This document shows positions 47,707 to 59,205 of a DNA stretch of 64,000 nucleotides, piece by piece (within the stretch, counting starts at the first letter, position 1; each line of letters starts with the position of its first letter). The stretch lies in NCBI GenBank assembly GCA_963921935.1, contig OY998180.1, forward strand, positions 111,420,183 to 111,484,182. The letters are read 5' to 3'. The translations under genes were made by a program, and so were the position numbers. This DNA comes from Galeruca laticollis (lineage: Eukaryota > Arthropoda > Insecta > Coleoptera > Chrysomelidae). Under the pieces are notes generated by a model. It searched no databases. It saw only the letters and a list, made by a program, of their open reading frames with translations, and was not told the origin of the DNA.

Positions 47707-49730
47707 GCTCGGTTTTTACTATTTGGTTTAAATCACGAGAGAAGCGAGACGAGACGAGAGAAGTTCGTCTCTCGTCTCGTCTCGCCCTCTCTCGACGAGA
47801 CGAGACACATTTTCTCTCGTCTAACGAGACGAGACGAGAGAAGCCCGTCTCTCGTCTCGTCTTGTCTCGCGGCAACACTACTTCAAACGCTTTAACCTTC
47901 TCTTGGTTTAACTTAAGCTCCTTTTGTAGCTCCAATTTGTTTTTGTATGGCCTGCTAGTCAAAATAGATGCTTTTTGTCCTACATTTCCATTGATTTAGG
48001 TTTAGGTATAGGAGACAGTGTCTCAATTGGAATTGAAAGCTTTTTACTTGCCGAATGCTGGCTATTATTGTATGCCATCATTTCAGTTGTTGAGTGATCA
48101 AGGTTTGAAATTTCTGGCTGCAAACTTAAGTTATTGTCTTCCTTCTTTGAGCACTCAGGGTCAGTAGGCATACACAGTTGGATTAAATTTTCAGCTGCTG
48201 CAAAGTCGCAGTCTTTAAATATCGAACGATCAGCCGGTCAAAACCAGTAACTGTAAATCCATTGATTGCGTTCTCAATTGTAGCCACTTTCGAGTAAGCC
48301 TCTGTACACAACCCAGCCACCTGGTACTGCGTAACACAGTCCGGGATTTGATCGTAGCCATATCTGTATAGCTTCGTTAAAGTTACTTTTCAGTGGACTG
48401 AAGAAACTTTTATCGAGAGGTTGTAGTCGATGAGTAGTATGACCAGGCAACTGTAACATTATTACGCCATGTTCCCTGGCCATTTCAATTGCCTCTAGAT
48501 TCTTACAATGAGTGGTATGCCTATCCAAAACTAGAATTACTTTTTTGGCAATGGTTGGTTTTACTATTTCAATGAAATTCCTAATCCACTTTTGAAATAG
48601 ATCACTTGCTATGTAGCCAGTTTCAGAAATTTGGTCTAAACTTCCAGGTGGAGCGTCCACTTTCAGCTCATTAGCCATTCGAAATATTAACATGGGCGAT
48701 ACAAAGCTCCCAGATGCACTGGTGCAAGCGACAAACGTAGTGTTCACTCCACGCTCGCCACTAGATACTGAACCAATTTGTTTTTTCCCTTTCAGACCAA
48801 GTACCTTTTGACATTTATTTTGGACAATACATAGACCTGATTCATCTACATTAAAAATTCTTGTCGCGTCAATCTGATTTTCATCCACAAGTTTCTCAAG
48901 GATGTCAAAAAACCATAAACATTCTCTTTATTGAATCCCTTAACCCGTGCCAGAGACGTTGCAGTGGGTTCTCGCAAACTGAGTTCTGGATGGCGAGCCT
49001 TGAATCCATAATACCATTTTCCCCGCTAATTGGGTTTACTTATTAAAATTATGGGATATATGGTTTTGTTCAGCTATATGGAATGCTAATTTCCTCACAT
49101 CAGTGATTGTCAATTCAAACATTAGGCTTTCAAGACGTAAGATGTGGTCAAGCAATACTTTTTCTACATCTTCCGGTAATGTGGTTTGCTTTCCGATGAT
49201 CTTGACTTCTCCATTAACAGAAGTATTTGTCTCCTTCAGATGGCGGTTGAAAGTAGGTTTAGGAATGTTATATGTGCGGCAGCAATCGTTGAACCATATA
49301 TCTCCGTTCCGAAAAGAAATAAGAGCACGATGCATATCATATTCGGTCCACCCTCCATATTTCCTTTTTGAAATCTAGAAAACAGACATACATGTGTCTT
49401 AGAAATTAACGGGCCTCTTCTGTATCTAAGTGGCAGTCAAGCAACTCTATAGCAACTGACTGACAAGCAACTCTAGATAGTAACTTTTTAACCACTTTAA
49501 AAAAAAATGATATTCTGGTGACTACTAGTGGTTAAGAAGAATGATTAGTCACTTTTATAGTGTAAACCGACCTTACTTTTCCTCTAACAAGTCTGACAAC
49601 TGAGAAAGGTGAGATCATTAGAAGAATATTTTGTTATTAGTGGGGTTGTTTTGTGTTGTTAATCGGGCTATAGGTGACCGGAGGGTGTTATTTGTTTAAT
49701 ACGTAAATATTTTATTACTTATTACAAAAC

Positions 49731-50640
49731 ATGGAGACCCTGGAAGTAGAAACCGTAGGGGTAGGGAACAAAAGAAGTTCAAAAATTACCCTATCACAAC
49801 AAAATGTCATGGTTGACTTTGTTAGCAAAAATAAAAAAATGCAGATCGGAGGAGATAATTTAACAGCGTGGCAAACATTGTCCAATATATTGAATGAGAT
49901 GCATGCAGCTATAAAAACTGCTGAACAATGGAGAAGAAAAGTAGTCATATTGTGTAGATTTGAAATTTACTTACTGAACATTTTTGATTAGGTGTATTTT
50001 AAAACTAATTTTTCCGCCTACCTCTATCCAAAGTATACATTTCCTGGCCTCATTGTAGGGAGCAAAGTCATACTTTTTCTCCCTAGGGAGGAAAAGTACT
50101 TTTCCTCCCTAGAGAGGAAAAGTAAAAGTAACGTCATAGTACGTTATCAATGAAATAAATACGTACACCCCCGATGCCTAGCCAAGCATTTTAGAAGTCC
50201 GTCATCGATGCCCAGCCAAGCATTTTAGAACTCCATCCTCGATGCCCAGGCAAGTTTTGTAAAAGTTCATCCAAAGTAGTATTTATTAATTTTTTTTGTT
50301 AGTTTCATAAATAAATTATTGAAAATGTCTTGTTATTTGAGGGAGACGGAAAAATCATATGTATAACATGGGTGTAAAGTGCCTTTTCCTCCTTCGAATG
50401 ATTACTGCCCTCTGCTACGCGTCGGGCAGTAAACTTCATCCTCGGGAGGAAAAGTAGCACTTTCCTCCCTTGTTATACAAATAGCTATTCTTTTGCAGTC
50501 GTTCATAGAATGGAAATCAAAATAAAACAAAAAAAGGCAAGACACATTTCCATTTCGCAGACCAAAACTGGAGGATATCCAGGAGGGCTTCCAGAGCTAA
50601 CAGATATGGAATTGAGACTTATAGGAGCATGTGGAATGAA
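49731..50640 (+). pseudogene. Myb/SANT-like DNA-binding protein of a Harbinger element, two exons
   Basis: Exon 1 (49731-49940) starts with ATG and gives SSKITLSQQNVMVDFVSKNK, NLTAWQTLSNILNEM and KTAEQWRRK, the three-helix trihelix fold of zeste/NAIF-like proteins that help Harbinger transposases bind DNA. It ends at a phase-0 donor (GTAGTC). Exon 2 follows the acceptor TTCTTTTGCAG at 50498 and gives FIEWKSK, then, after a frame change in an A-rich run near 50520, KARHISISQTKTGGYPGGLP and ELTDMELRLIGACGM. The intron is occupied by the minisatellite/palindrome repeat. The family continues with a longer tail, absent here. The splice sites are inferred by eye. Confidence 0.7.
50005..50490 (+). 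repeat. Minisatellite plus palindromes (third copy) in the Myb-like intron
   Basis: Units GATGCCCAGCCAAG lie at 50166-50275. On the left is CTCCCTAGGGAGG within alternating inverted copies of TTTTCCTCCC (50070-50120). On the right, 50361-50478 is a palindrome from GTATAACATGGG to CCCTTGTTATAC, centred near CTGCTACGCGTCGGGCAG. The minisatellite part matches 14077-14185 in reverse. Confidence 0.75.
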
Positions 50641-51393
50641 ATATAAGATTTTATTCTATATTTATAATTTTTAGTATATTTTTATACATACTCATTGTGT
50701 ATTTCATTAATTTCATGATCTTAAAAAATGTTCATAATCCACGGATCCGTCTTCCTACCACCACACGTCTACTTTTCTCTGACAGTTGCTAACGTTAACA
50801 ACCACAAATGTGGTTGCTCAGAAACAACTATAAATTAACTTTCGTAACCACTGGTTGCCTCTACAGAATACCAATTGAAGACAAATGGCAACCTAACCAC
50901 TGACCTTGTTCTAAGCCACTTGCTCAGTAGCAACTTTGCGATACAGAATAGTGCCGTATGTGTCGTTTAAAAGTTACCGGTACGATCAAGGGAACCTTAA
51001 AATAGCGGTACGATGAAGGAACCTAAAAGTGGTACGATGAAGGCAACTCGTCGTCGTAGCGGGGAATATAAAAATCATAACCCACAAATAAAACTACGGC
51101 TGAAACCGGCTGATTTTTCATTACTAAATTAAATGTAATAAATAAGTATATGTACTAAAGTGAGTTACTCTTACCGTAAAAGGATCTGTGAGCTTACGAA
51201 AGATGGTGAAATATTACATGGAACCAGCCACAAATACATAAACTAATTTGAAACATAAACCACTACACACAAACACGTGCAACTTTTGCTACTAGTTCTT
51301 CACAATAGCAAGTACGTAATGTCGCCGCTTGAGTGCTCTAGCATCACTGTTAGTGTGAAAATAGGAGCTGGTACGATCATGGCAACTCTCCTC

Positions 51394-52570
51394 TATCCAA
51401 TAATAATAAAGTCTTACAACCAAGTACAACAAGAATTAAATCTAAATTCACAATCCAACGAGCTCAAAATAACGGACGAAAAAATAGATTATTAATAACT
51501 GCTGTGAAACTAATTATTTATTTTTCAAGATTGTCAGAGCAAGTCCGGGATCTGATGTTTCGAGTTTGCGAAGGGCCTTCGTTTCCTTGAAGTTTCCCTG
51601 TTTTAATAGTAGTATTAACTAGGTACTTTAATTGTTTTTTATTTCCTAGTTCCGATTGTTCTGTTTTTTTTTATTTTATTGTGATTATATCTATCCTACA
51701 AAAAGACATGCAATAGAATGTGTATTTCTTCTGTACTCTGTCTACTCTTCCTGTGTACTCAGTTACAAAGAAGTTTTATCTCAACTTGCTCTCATGCTCG
51801 TTTGTCCATATTATTTTGTTCAATGTTCTTTGTGAAAAAAATATTTTCGGAGTTCCCCCGTATCGATGTCGACTACCCAGTTGGTCAGCTGTAAATACGG
51901 CGATGTATTTAGTGTCTTGTGGAGCTTTTAATCATATCTCTACGAATAATTCAGTGAATGCGGGATGAACGGTTACAAGGTTTTTCAGTAAAGGGAAAGC
52001 CCTAACAAGATGCAGGAAAAGGATTGAGTTTCATTTTAGCGTCAGCTTTCATATTCACAGTTCTTAAGAAATTCACTTCATCTTTTGTTACGATCCGCTG
52101 AGATTACTCACTAACATTAATGGTGGAAAAAAAATCGAGTGAAAAATTTTGAATAACTTAATAGGAAATACAAATAATATTAAACACCGTAGTACAATCA
52201 ATTCACTTTATATAGATTTAATTTATTAAATTATGGCAATTATAACATTAGGATGAAACATTCATCTCAAGATAAATGATAAGTTCGTTTAAGAAATCAT
52301 TTCCTCTCACTCTATCTCATCCTGATAATTTTTTATTACTGACTATAGTTTATCATTCTGAATTTTGTTGATAAATATTTCAAGAAATATAGTTACCATT
52401 TCCGATAAAGACAATTGAGTGAGTTAGATTAAAATAAATCATAACTAATTGGCGAACAAAGCCCTAAGGAAATCGTTATTATGTTGCATGTAGGAGTAGT
52501 GCACTTCCTTATATCCGGTTTCCTACTACTTAAGAACAAATTTAGAATGAAATATTTTATATTAAATATA
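51394..52570. other. Interval without a supported gene
   Basis: The frame 51720-51968 has no recognisable motif. Nothing else was found. Confidence 0.35.
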
Positions 52571-54040
52571 CAGGGTGTCTAAAATTAACTTCGTTTTTGA
52601 TCAAGTTTACAAATTGAATTTTAGATGTTTTTTAATAAAAAATCGGTTAAGCAAAATTTTCAATTTCACGATTTAATTTCTTTTAGTCCCCCAATGTAGT
52701 TTCAGAAAGAACAGGTGACAATTTTGTATACAGGAGGTTTTCAAAATTTGTTTCACACTAAACAGTTGATGTTTGGTGCATTGTTTAATAGCGACAATTT
52801 GTAATCTAGTATGCGCCTGCTACAAAACAAAAATCTTTTTACCAAACTTAAGAATTTCGGTAAGGAAATAAAATCTCTCTGGCTATTCATGACATAATGA
52901 TGACCAGCCGCGTAACACATTCAAAAATGGTACAACAGAAACGATAATACGTTCTCTGTTTATAATACGTTGAACTGCAAAATATTGAAGGATATTTGAA
53001 ACTGTTGTCTACGTAATTCTGAATTTTATAAATACGTCTCTAACTACAGGTAAAATTTCACAAAGTCTAGAAATCAGTACCATTATAATCCAAAAAATAA
53101 CACCTACCACCAAAGCAGAAGAATTCCGCCCAATAAATACTTTACCACCAATGGAGAAACTTCCAGAAACAACTGTTTATAATCACTTACTGCATCACGT
53201 TTCAGAAAATTCAATATTAAGGAATAATTAATTTGGGCTTCGAAAAAAGTATTCTTGTGTAGCAGCATTGCAATTTAACTTATGCTATATTAGAACCCAA
53301 TTAAACAACAATAAATATGTTGTTATGGTATTCCTAGACCTGAAGAGAGCCTTCAAGACAATCGACAGGAAAATATTGCTATCCAAACCTGAACAATATG
53401 GTATTGGTGGTGAAGTACATGATTGGCTAAAAAACTATCTTACAAACCGTAAGCAACGGTTACGTTTTAAAGACACATATTCTGATGTGGTCAATGATGT
53501 AGGTGTTCCGCAGGGAAGTGTTAGGCCCCTACTTTTTGTTTTGTATATAAATGATGTTGAGCTTTTTGTGGAATGTGAATTCATTAACATGTTTTTCTGA
53601 TTACACCTTTATTGCATGTAGTGATGTTAACATTGAAAGCACTGTTCAAAAAGTGTTATCAATAAACCTATATCTGGCTCTAAATAAGCTTAAGCCCAAG
53701 CAATAATAATCTTCACTAAAGGAGACCGGGACAAAATAATTCCACTAAATTTTAAATGTTCATAATTAAGGTTGTATGTAATTTGGAGATTTGGTACAGT
53801 ATGTGTAAGTAAACTCATTCATGAATAAAATTACTGCACGGTCATTTTTGTAATCGAGGTGGGGCATAATGATTCTCCAAAAAGCGAATTGAAAAACAAT
53901 GCGATACTTATTATTTCTTTGAAAATTCACAAATAAAGTAACCATTGTAAAAAACAAAAGATATAATTGCAATGATCCCTATATAATATACCTACATATT
54001 ACTAAACCAACAGACAAAAATTATTTATTTAGACACCGTG
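52571..54040. mobile_element. Possible Tc1/mariner-type element bounded by CAGGGTGTCTAAA ends
   Basis: TACAGGGTGTCTAAA at the left and TTTAGACACCGTGTA at the right are inverted with one mismatch, each with TA. The 1.47 kb between holds a LINE RT fragment and no transposase that I can recognise. The pairing could be coincidental because short GGTGTC ends are common. Confidence 0.45.
53050..53700 (+). pseudogene. LINE reverse-transcriptase fragment
   Basis: The plus strand reads ITPTTKAEEFRPINTLPPME, a stop at the usual QFG position (N*FGLRKKYSC), then the open part 53268-53600: VVMVFLDLKRAFKTIDRKIL (motif A; FDT has become FKT), YGIGGEVHDWLKNYLTNRKQ and VPQGSVRPLLFVLYIND (motif B with a deleted residue). 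After a frame change come DYTFIACSDVNIES and ALNKLKPKQ, the degraded catalytic block. Endonuclease and 3' end are missing. Confidence 0.87.
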
Positions 54041-54089
54041 TACCTTAATCTAGCACTCTTCAACGTACTTTTCTTGCTAACGTATAATA

Positions 54090-55606
54090 CGCATAGTGAT
54101 CACATACGAAGACGTCATCAATTTCATCTACCCCTGAACAGGCGTCATGGACCCACAGATGACACTGGCTGCATAGAATCCAACCTTTCAACCCTCTAAC
54201 TCGGCTTCCTTATTTTCTTTTCTCTTCGGCATATTTTTATAAATTCCGTGATTTCTCCTCTTTACTCTTTCCTTTTTCTTCTTTTCCGCTTCTTCTTTTT
54301 TTTTATTTGTTCATGCAGCTCTGTTTTGTACGGACTACTACTCAAGATATCGATTTTTCTTTTCTGTCAATTCGTCTTTTTATAGAGGTTGTTGTTTTTG
54401 GTAATGGACGAATATTTATAGCAGATATTTTAAAAGATGAATCGGCAATAGCATCCACTTACTCAATTTGAATGTCATCTGCTAGATTATTATCACCTGT
54501 GGCATCTGTTCTAGGGATAGGATGAGATTAGACTTAGCTACTTGTTCCAGGTGTAGATTGAGCTGTATGCTCATCCATACGACGTATGTGTTCAGCTACA
54601 TTAGGAACACTTTTCTAAAACCTTTTCTGGGGCAAAATCTAATTCGATAAATAAGTTTGTTTTGAAAGCGTTGATAGCATTCTCGAAAGTAGAACCTTTC
54701 AAATATGCTATTTGAATGAAACACTCATACAGTGCAACCTGGGTTGTTGTTCAACCATTTTTCTAATGATTGGTAAATATAACGGCTAAAAGAAAACATT
54801 ACCCCCACATCTAATGGCTGTAGTGTGTGTGGGGTAAGAGATAGGCACGAAAGAGTAACATGTGTTCCTCTAACTTTCTCATTTGTGTGGCTTCCATGCC
54901 CGTCTAAGATCAATAATGCAGGATCCTACATCTTTGGTCTAATGTGATGTACAAAATGATCAAACCAAATCGAAATTAGTGAATATGAATATGAGCATAT
55001 TCCACGAAGTAAGGGTCGAGACAGTCAATTTTTCAAATCGAAATTATTTCAACAGTCATCCAACCGCTGTCGTTGCAAGTAAAAATTGTACGAGAAGGTG
55101 CTCCATCCTTCAATTCCTCCTACATGCGTTTCCGCGAAAAATTTATTAACGGCGGAACATAGTTTCGACCAGCTGAGATACAAATTACTATGGTAGTAGA
55201 CATTCCACGATCGTCGACGTTGAAGATTCTATGAGCAGGAAGTTGTTTGTCTATGGATTCTGTTTTTAAAAGGGCATAAAATGTATTGACAACTACCTTG
55301 CTACTGATGTTGATTCTGGACTCGTTAGAGATAAATTCGGATGCCTAGACAACGCACATCACGCGGAATCAAACCGTACATACGGGTTTCCATATCAAAT
55401 ATATAGCGTAGAAGTTCAGCTTCTTGGTCTTCTATGAACACACAATGAAACTATCCCATACTTCTCAATGGCTGGGTGGTGATATAATTCTAGAAACGTT
55501 AAAAGTGGTTGATGCCATGCGTATGCACATACCATTTTCTGCAGCCTCAATAGATTGTTCGATACTCTCATTTGTCCAGTTTTTCTTACGTAGGTACGTA
55601 CCATGA
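54090..55606 (-). pseudogene. Second pogo-like transposase gene, with a MITE piece inside
   Basis: From 55606 leftward: MVRTYVRK, a frame break, NWTNESIEQSIEAAENGM and RMASTTFNVSR (helix-turn-helix), EDQEAELLRYIFDMETRMYG and LIPRDVR, HRIFNVDDRG (first Asp, where NVDETG is usual), ISAGRNYVPPLINF, GWMTVEII, then a 50-bp MITE tail (54984-55032), LLILDGHGSHTNEKV (second Asp), LQPLDVGVMFSFSRYI (third Asp), a tail with ILSSSPYKTELHEQ, and a zinc end CSQCHLWVHDACSG at about 54150-54185. Most domains are present, but at least five breaks exist. The motif content differs from that of the first pogo gene, so they are separate lineages. GGTGGGGCA..ATGG motifs near 53849 and, inverted, 55655-55680 may be its subterminal repeats. 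Confidence 0.88.
54984..55032 (+). mobile_element. Tail fragment of the palindromic MITE family
   Basis: ATGAGCATATTCCACGAAG with GGGTCGAGACAGTCAATT is identical or nearly so to 20535-20575 and 8088-8130. It interrupts the second pogo-like gene between its first and second catalytic blocks. Confidence 0.82.
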
Positions 55607-55639
55607 TCGAGTCTGCAAATAAATATTAACCGACATGGT

Positions 55640-57412
55640 GGTAAAATGATCCAGGACCATTTTGCCCCACCTCACAGAGGTTCGCTTTGCCCCATTTATT
55701 ACTTTTGTAAACTGAGTCACGTACACTAAATATAATATATTAAATTGATGTTTTAAAACAACGTAAACCTAGCAAAATAAGCATAAGTTCAATACTTGTT
55801 ATTCTAACATATCATTAAAATAACTAGTACAGAATTATAGAATTTATAGTGAAATGCATACCTTAAATCAACATCACCGAAAACGATGTTTTATACCACA
55901 CGTATACGCAAATGGACAGTGACAGTGAAATTGACCCAAAGATTGCTCGATCAGTTCCACTTACTAAAATACAATATATCGTCAGATATTTAGGGAGGAT
56001 CGTTTTGTCCAACTGGATAATTTTGTTACTGATAGGTATGATTCTTTTGATATTGATATTGATGTTTTTAGTTCAGAGAGTTTGAATGATATATTCGATT
56101 ATATTTTCCAGTCGGAGGTAATAATGTATCTATAAAACTGCTTGAGATCTTTTAGCTAGTTAATCTGCTTTTTCATTTTGTGCGATACCCACATGTCATG
56201 GAATCTACATAAATTTAATTATCCTTTAGGTGTCTTTAGCGGTGAAAAGTTCATTTCTTATGTACGAAACAATTCTGTGTGAATGTTGGAACTGTTGTAA
56301 AGTAGTGCGAGAACTCAAGGAGTAGGTTAATATTAAGGTTTAGAGATAATGTTTTCCTTATTTGCGTATTCTAGTGCTTTCCAGCATATCATTTTTAAGA
56401 ATAATTTTGGTTTCATTCCTCATGATAATTTCGTAAATGTAATCTTTTAATTCACATATCGGGTATTTCAAATAATTATATATGATGTAACCCAAATAAA
56501 TGATTCTAATCAATCTAATTTATAAAATAGTTTTATTATTAGGTTGAAGACATGTTTTCCTTAAGTAATTTAATCGTTACTATATATCGTCATATATAAA
56601 TTAGAGAATAAATATGAAGCTTACTCCTTTCTTGAATGCGCTTTTTTTCTTATAAGCCTTTATAACTATACTATTGTCATAAACAACGTCCTCATAAACT
56701 CTATATCAAAGCAACTCGTTACTAAAGCGATAAAATTTGTAATGCCATACAGTTAAACGAATGTGTTTCTTAGGCACTAACTTCTAAGTCAATTTAAACA
56801 CATTTTATGCTACCACTAGTAAAGAACAAATGTCAAGTAGGTGTTATGTCTTCTCGAAAACGATATTTTTTTATTATATCGAGAGGTGTCTCTTTTTTAT
56901 TACGATTTTTATAATCTGCGATACAAGGGAGATACGACTTTTAAAAAGAAACGTCCTAAATTTTCATGTTTATTATATTTTCGCAGTTACGGCTTGTAGC
57001 AATTTCGAGTTTACGTTTATAAGAATTTTTATAGTTAATTCTGGTATAAAAGAAACCGCTGCTTTTATTTACCCTCTTTTTGAACGAAAAAAGTTTTCCA
57101 GTCAATATGCTTTTCACAACATATCGAATCGCATCTTTAGATCTCTCAAAGGGTTATGAAAATATTATTAACGGATTATGGGCATTTGTTTACTTGGGTT
57201 ATTTTTAAACAGATTTATCCTTGTGTACCTGACTAATATCCTTGTTGGATAAACCTCCATGATAGTAAGGATACTGTGTGAAGTTAGATATGAAGATCCG
57301 AAGATTGTGTCCTTTGTGTTGCCGAATTCACTGACGTGTACATATTGTCTTGTTCAGAAATAAGGAGAGGAGTACAGTTTACTAAAAAAGAAACTTATCT
57401 TTGTATTTTTAT
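55640..57412. other. Interval without a supported gene
   Basis: The 109-codon frame at 56830-57159 has no recognisable motif, no codon-use signal and no neighbour support. TTTGCCCCA motifs at 55655-55697 probably belong to the second pogo-like element. Confidence 0.35.
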
Positions 57413-57413
57413 A

Positions 57414-57630
57414 CAGTGCGTCCATAAAGAAACGCATACATTCATCATTAACAGGAAGATGAAAAATAACAAAGCATGTCGATTTTTGATTTTATTTTAC
57501 TATTTTTAAAATAGTAACCTATGATAGGTACTGGGTGAATAACCTTTGAATGATTACATCAGCAACAGTTTTCATTCCTTTTTTTAATTTGCCGATTGGT
57601 ACAGAATGGACAAAAAAGTTGTTTATGCCA
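57414..57630 (+). mobile_element. Tc1/mariner-type terminus and adjoining internal sequence
   Basis: CAGTGCGTCCATAAAGAAAC after TA, as at 29928. Similarity continues through CGATTTTTGATTTTA and ACTGGGTGAA to about 57630. No right end was found. Confidence 0.6.
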
Positions 57631-58385
57631 ATTTACTATTTAAAAAATAATTGATGTTAATGTTGATCTAACAAAAACATACCACACCACAACCTGCGCT
57701 ACAAACCATCCTTCCCTCCCTGGTGTTTCATTCCCCCCCAAGCTGTGACTTTAGTACGACCGAATTCAGTAAATCTATAATGAACTCCGCAACTATTAAA
57801 AAATTCTTTCAAAATAAAATAAGCAATTATGGAAGCTACAAACATACAAGATGTCCCAGGAATGAGTGGCCAAAACTTGGGAATGGGTAGATGGTATGAA
57901 AATAATGTCAGCACTTTACATATTTTTTCCTTTGTTGAGTTATAGGGCCTTCAAGTTAGAAGTTGAAAATACATTTTTATTTATAACTCTAAAACTATGA
58001 TTTGGAATTTTATGAAGATTTGGTGGATTGTTAAGCATATCAATGCATTTATTTTGACAATATCAATAAGGATACTAGTGTGTTGCAGAAAGTCAGGATT
58101 GGACTTGGCTCACTGGTTAAAAGGTCAGAATTTTTACAGACATGACGTAACAAACTTTCAAATACGGTCAGTTCATTCCCCAAATATTTTTCTACAAAAA
58201 CTAGTGTTTTACGAGAGCTCACATTCAGCTTTAATCATTATATGGGAAGTGTGCTTTTACACAGTAGGCCGCTGTCAATTATTTGTCATACTTATTTACA
58301 ACCCTTTAGGGACTGTAATTTTATCAAGTAGGCAGCTGTCAATTTATTTGTCATACTCGGAGGTAAATTAGAATATACTTGAAAT
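57631..58385. other. Probable 5' region of the next Tc1-like element
   Basis: TACAAGATGTCCCAGGAATG near 57848 resembles the TAC-A-GGTGTCCC starts of many Tc1/mariner-like elements, and a transposase start follows about 540 bp later. The frames at 57699 and 57997 have no motif. Confidence 0.4.
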
Positions 58386-59205
58386 GAATATGCAGATATG
58401 CATTTAATGTATGGGAAGGCATCTGGCAATTCTCGCGAAATATGAAGATAAGAGAAAAAGGTATGTTTTTATGAAATATTGCAAGTATGCATTTTAAAAG
58501 GTAATTTTATTGTTAGGTATACTTACACGAAAATCAGATGATGTGGGTCCTGTAAGAAATGTCTGTTCTGTTGTATTAGAGTGTTAGAAAACTTGCGACG
58601 CTTATTAACATTTCAAAAGCTACCATACATAGAATACGACGAGAGCAACTCTTACATCCGTATCATCTTCACAAAGTAGTAGGTTTGGAGCCAGAAGACT
58701 ACCCAGCACGCCTTCGATATGCAGGCTGGTTTTTACAAAAACAAAGGCAAAATCGATATTTTATTAAATCAGTACTGTTTACCGATGAAGTTGGGTTTAG
58801 GAGAGATGGTGTTATCAATTCTCATAATTTGCATTTGTGGGCTGATGAAAATTCTTAAGGTATAACTCAGAAACAGCATCAACAAAGGTTTATTGTATAT
58901 GTTTGGGCTGGATTTATTGGAAAGCGCTTGGATGGTCCATTTATAACACTGGTCAACAGTGGTTTTGGCGCCGGGGAATTTTTAGCTGTTTTTGTATAAA
59001 TTTGATGCCCCGATACCAACTGTGTAGTTAGTTTTTGCCTAGGAGCTCAAATTTTTTAAATACTACATTTTAGTGAAAACCCCATAATTCACTACTTTAT
59101 TAATAAAAAAAAATATGTGTCATTATTATATATTACTCAAAAATATAAAAAATTGGTATATTTTTGTACAAAAATACAGATAAAAGGCATCATTAAAATT
59201 AGCAG

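Larger units (their letters stand above)
44835..47880 (-). mobile_element. hAT transposon (3.05 kb) inside the pogo-like gene
   Basis: The ends TAGTGTTGCCGCCGAGACGA and, inward from the right, TAGTGTTGCCGCGAGACAAG form the TIRs. Flanking octamers GTTCCAAC and CTTCAAAC agree at six of eight positions, consistent with a decayed 8-bp duplication typical of hAT. Both ends carry 120-160 bp arrays of CTCGTCTCGT-type motifs in both orientations, likely transposase-binding sites. A transposase remnant lies between. Confidence 0.87.
44498..49378 (-). pseudogene. Pogo-like transposase gene interrupted by a hAT insertion
   Basis: Reading leftward from 49378: a pipsqueak/CENP-B-type helix-turn-helix start (RKYGGWTEYDMHRALISF, YNIPKPTFNRHL), the rest of the DNA-binding region (KWYYGFKARHPELSLREPTA), then the DDE_1 domain (FNVDESGLCIV, first Asp; VILVLDRHTTHCKNLEAIEM, second Asp; LQPLDKSFFSPLK, third Asp) and a polar tail (SKKLSIPIETLSPIPKPK). 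The hAT splits the gene at 47881/44834. Beyond it lies a zinc-binding end, WYCFLCETNLVGEMIQCQVC and VHDSCAG, of the kind that closes many insect pogo transposases. Lesions are a stop and frameshift near 49030, frameshifts near 48915 and 48290, and the insertion. TTTTCTAG just before the first codons fits a 3' splice site, so a short 5' exon may exist. Confidence 0.9.
49410..50956 (+). mobile_element. PIF/Harbinger-like element (1.55 kb) carrying only a Myb-like gene
   Basis: The left end CGGGCCTCTTCTGTATC and the right end, read inward, CGGCACTATTCTGTATCG are imperfect TIRs. The flanks TAA and TAT fit the 3-bp TWA-type target of this superfamily. Subterminal AGCAACT and AGTTGC motifs recur on both sides. 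It sits about 30 bp upstream of the pogo-like coding sequence, so it split the pogo 5' region. No DDE nuclease is present. Confidence 0.72.
44084..51393 (-). mobile_element. Pogo-like DNA transposon, 7.3 kb with nested insertions
   Basis: The left end GGGGAGAGTTGCCTTGATCG and the right end, read inward, GAGGAGAGTTGCCATGATCG are inverted repeats of about 24 bp, each flanked by TA. Subterminal copies of GTTGCC..ATCGTACCA occur at 44287-44330 and 50975-51045. Removing the hAT (44835-47880) and the Harbinger element (49410-50956) leaves about 2.7 kb, a normal size for an autonomous pogo element with one transposase gene. The TIR differences and several frame breaks show it is old. Confidence 0.88.

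Noticed and set aside
56830..57159. 109-codon frame
   Set aside because: Rich in Ile/Phe as expected by chance in AT-rich DNA; no motif, no neighbouring coding sequence.
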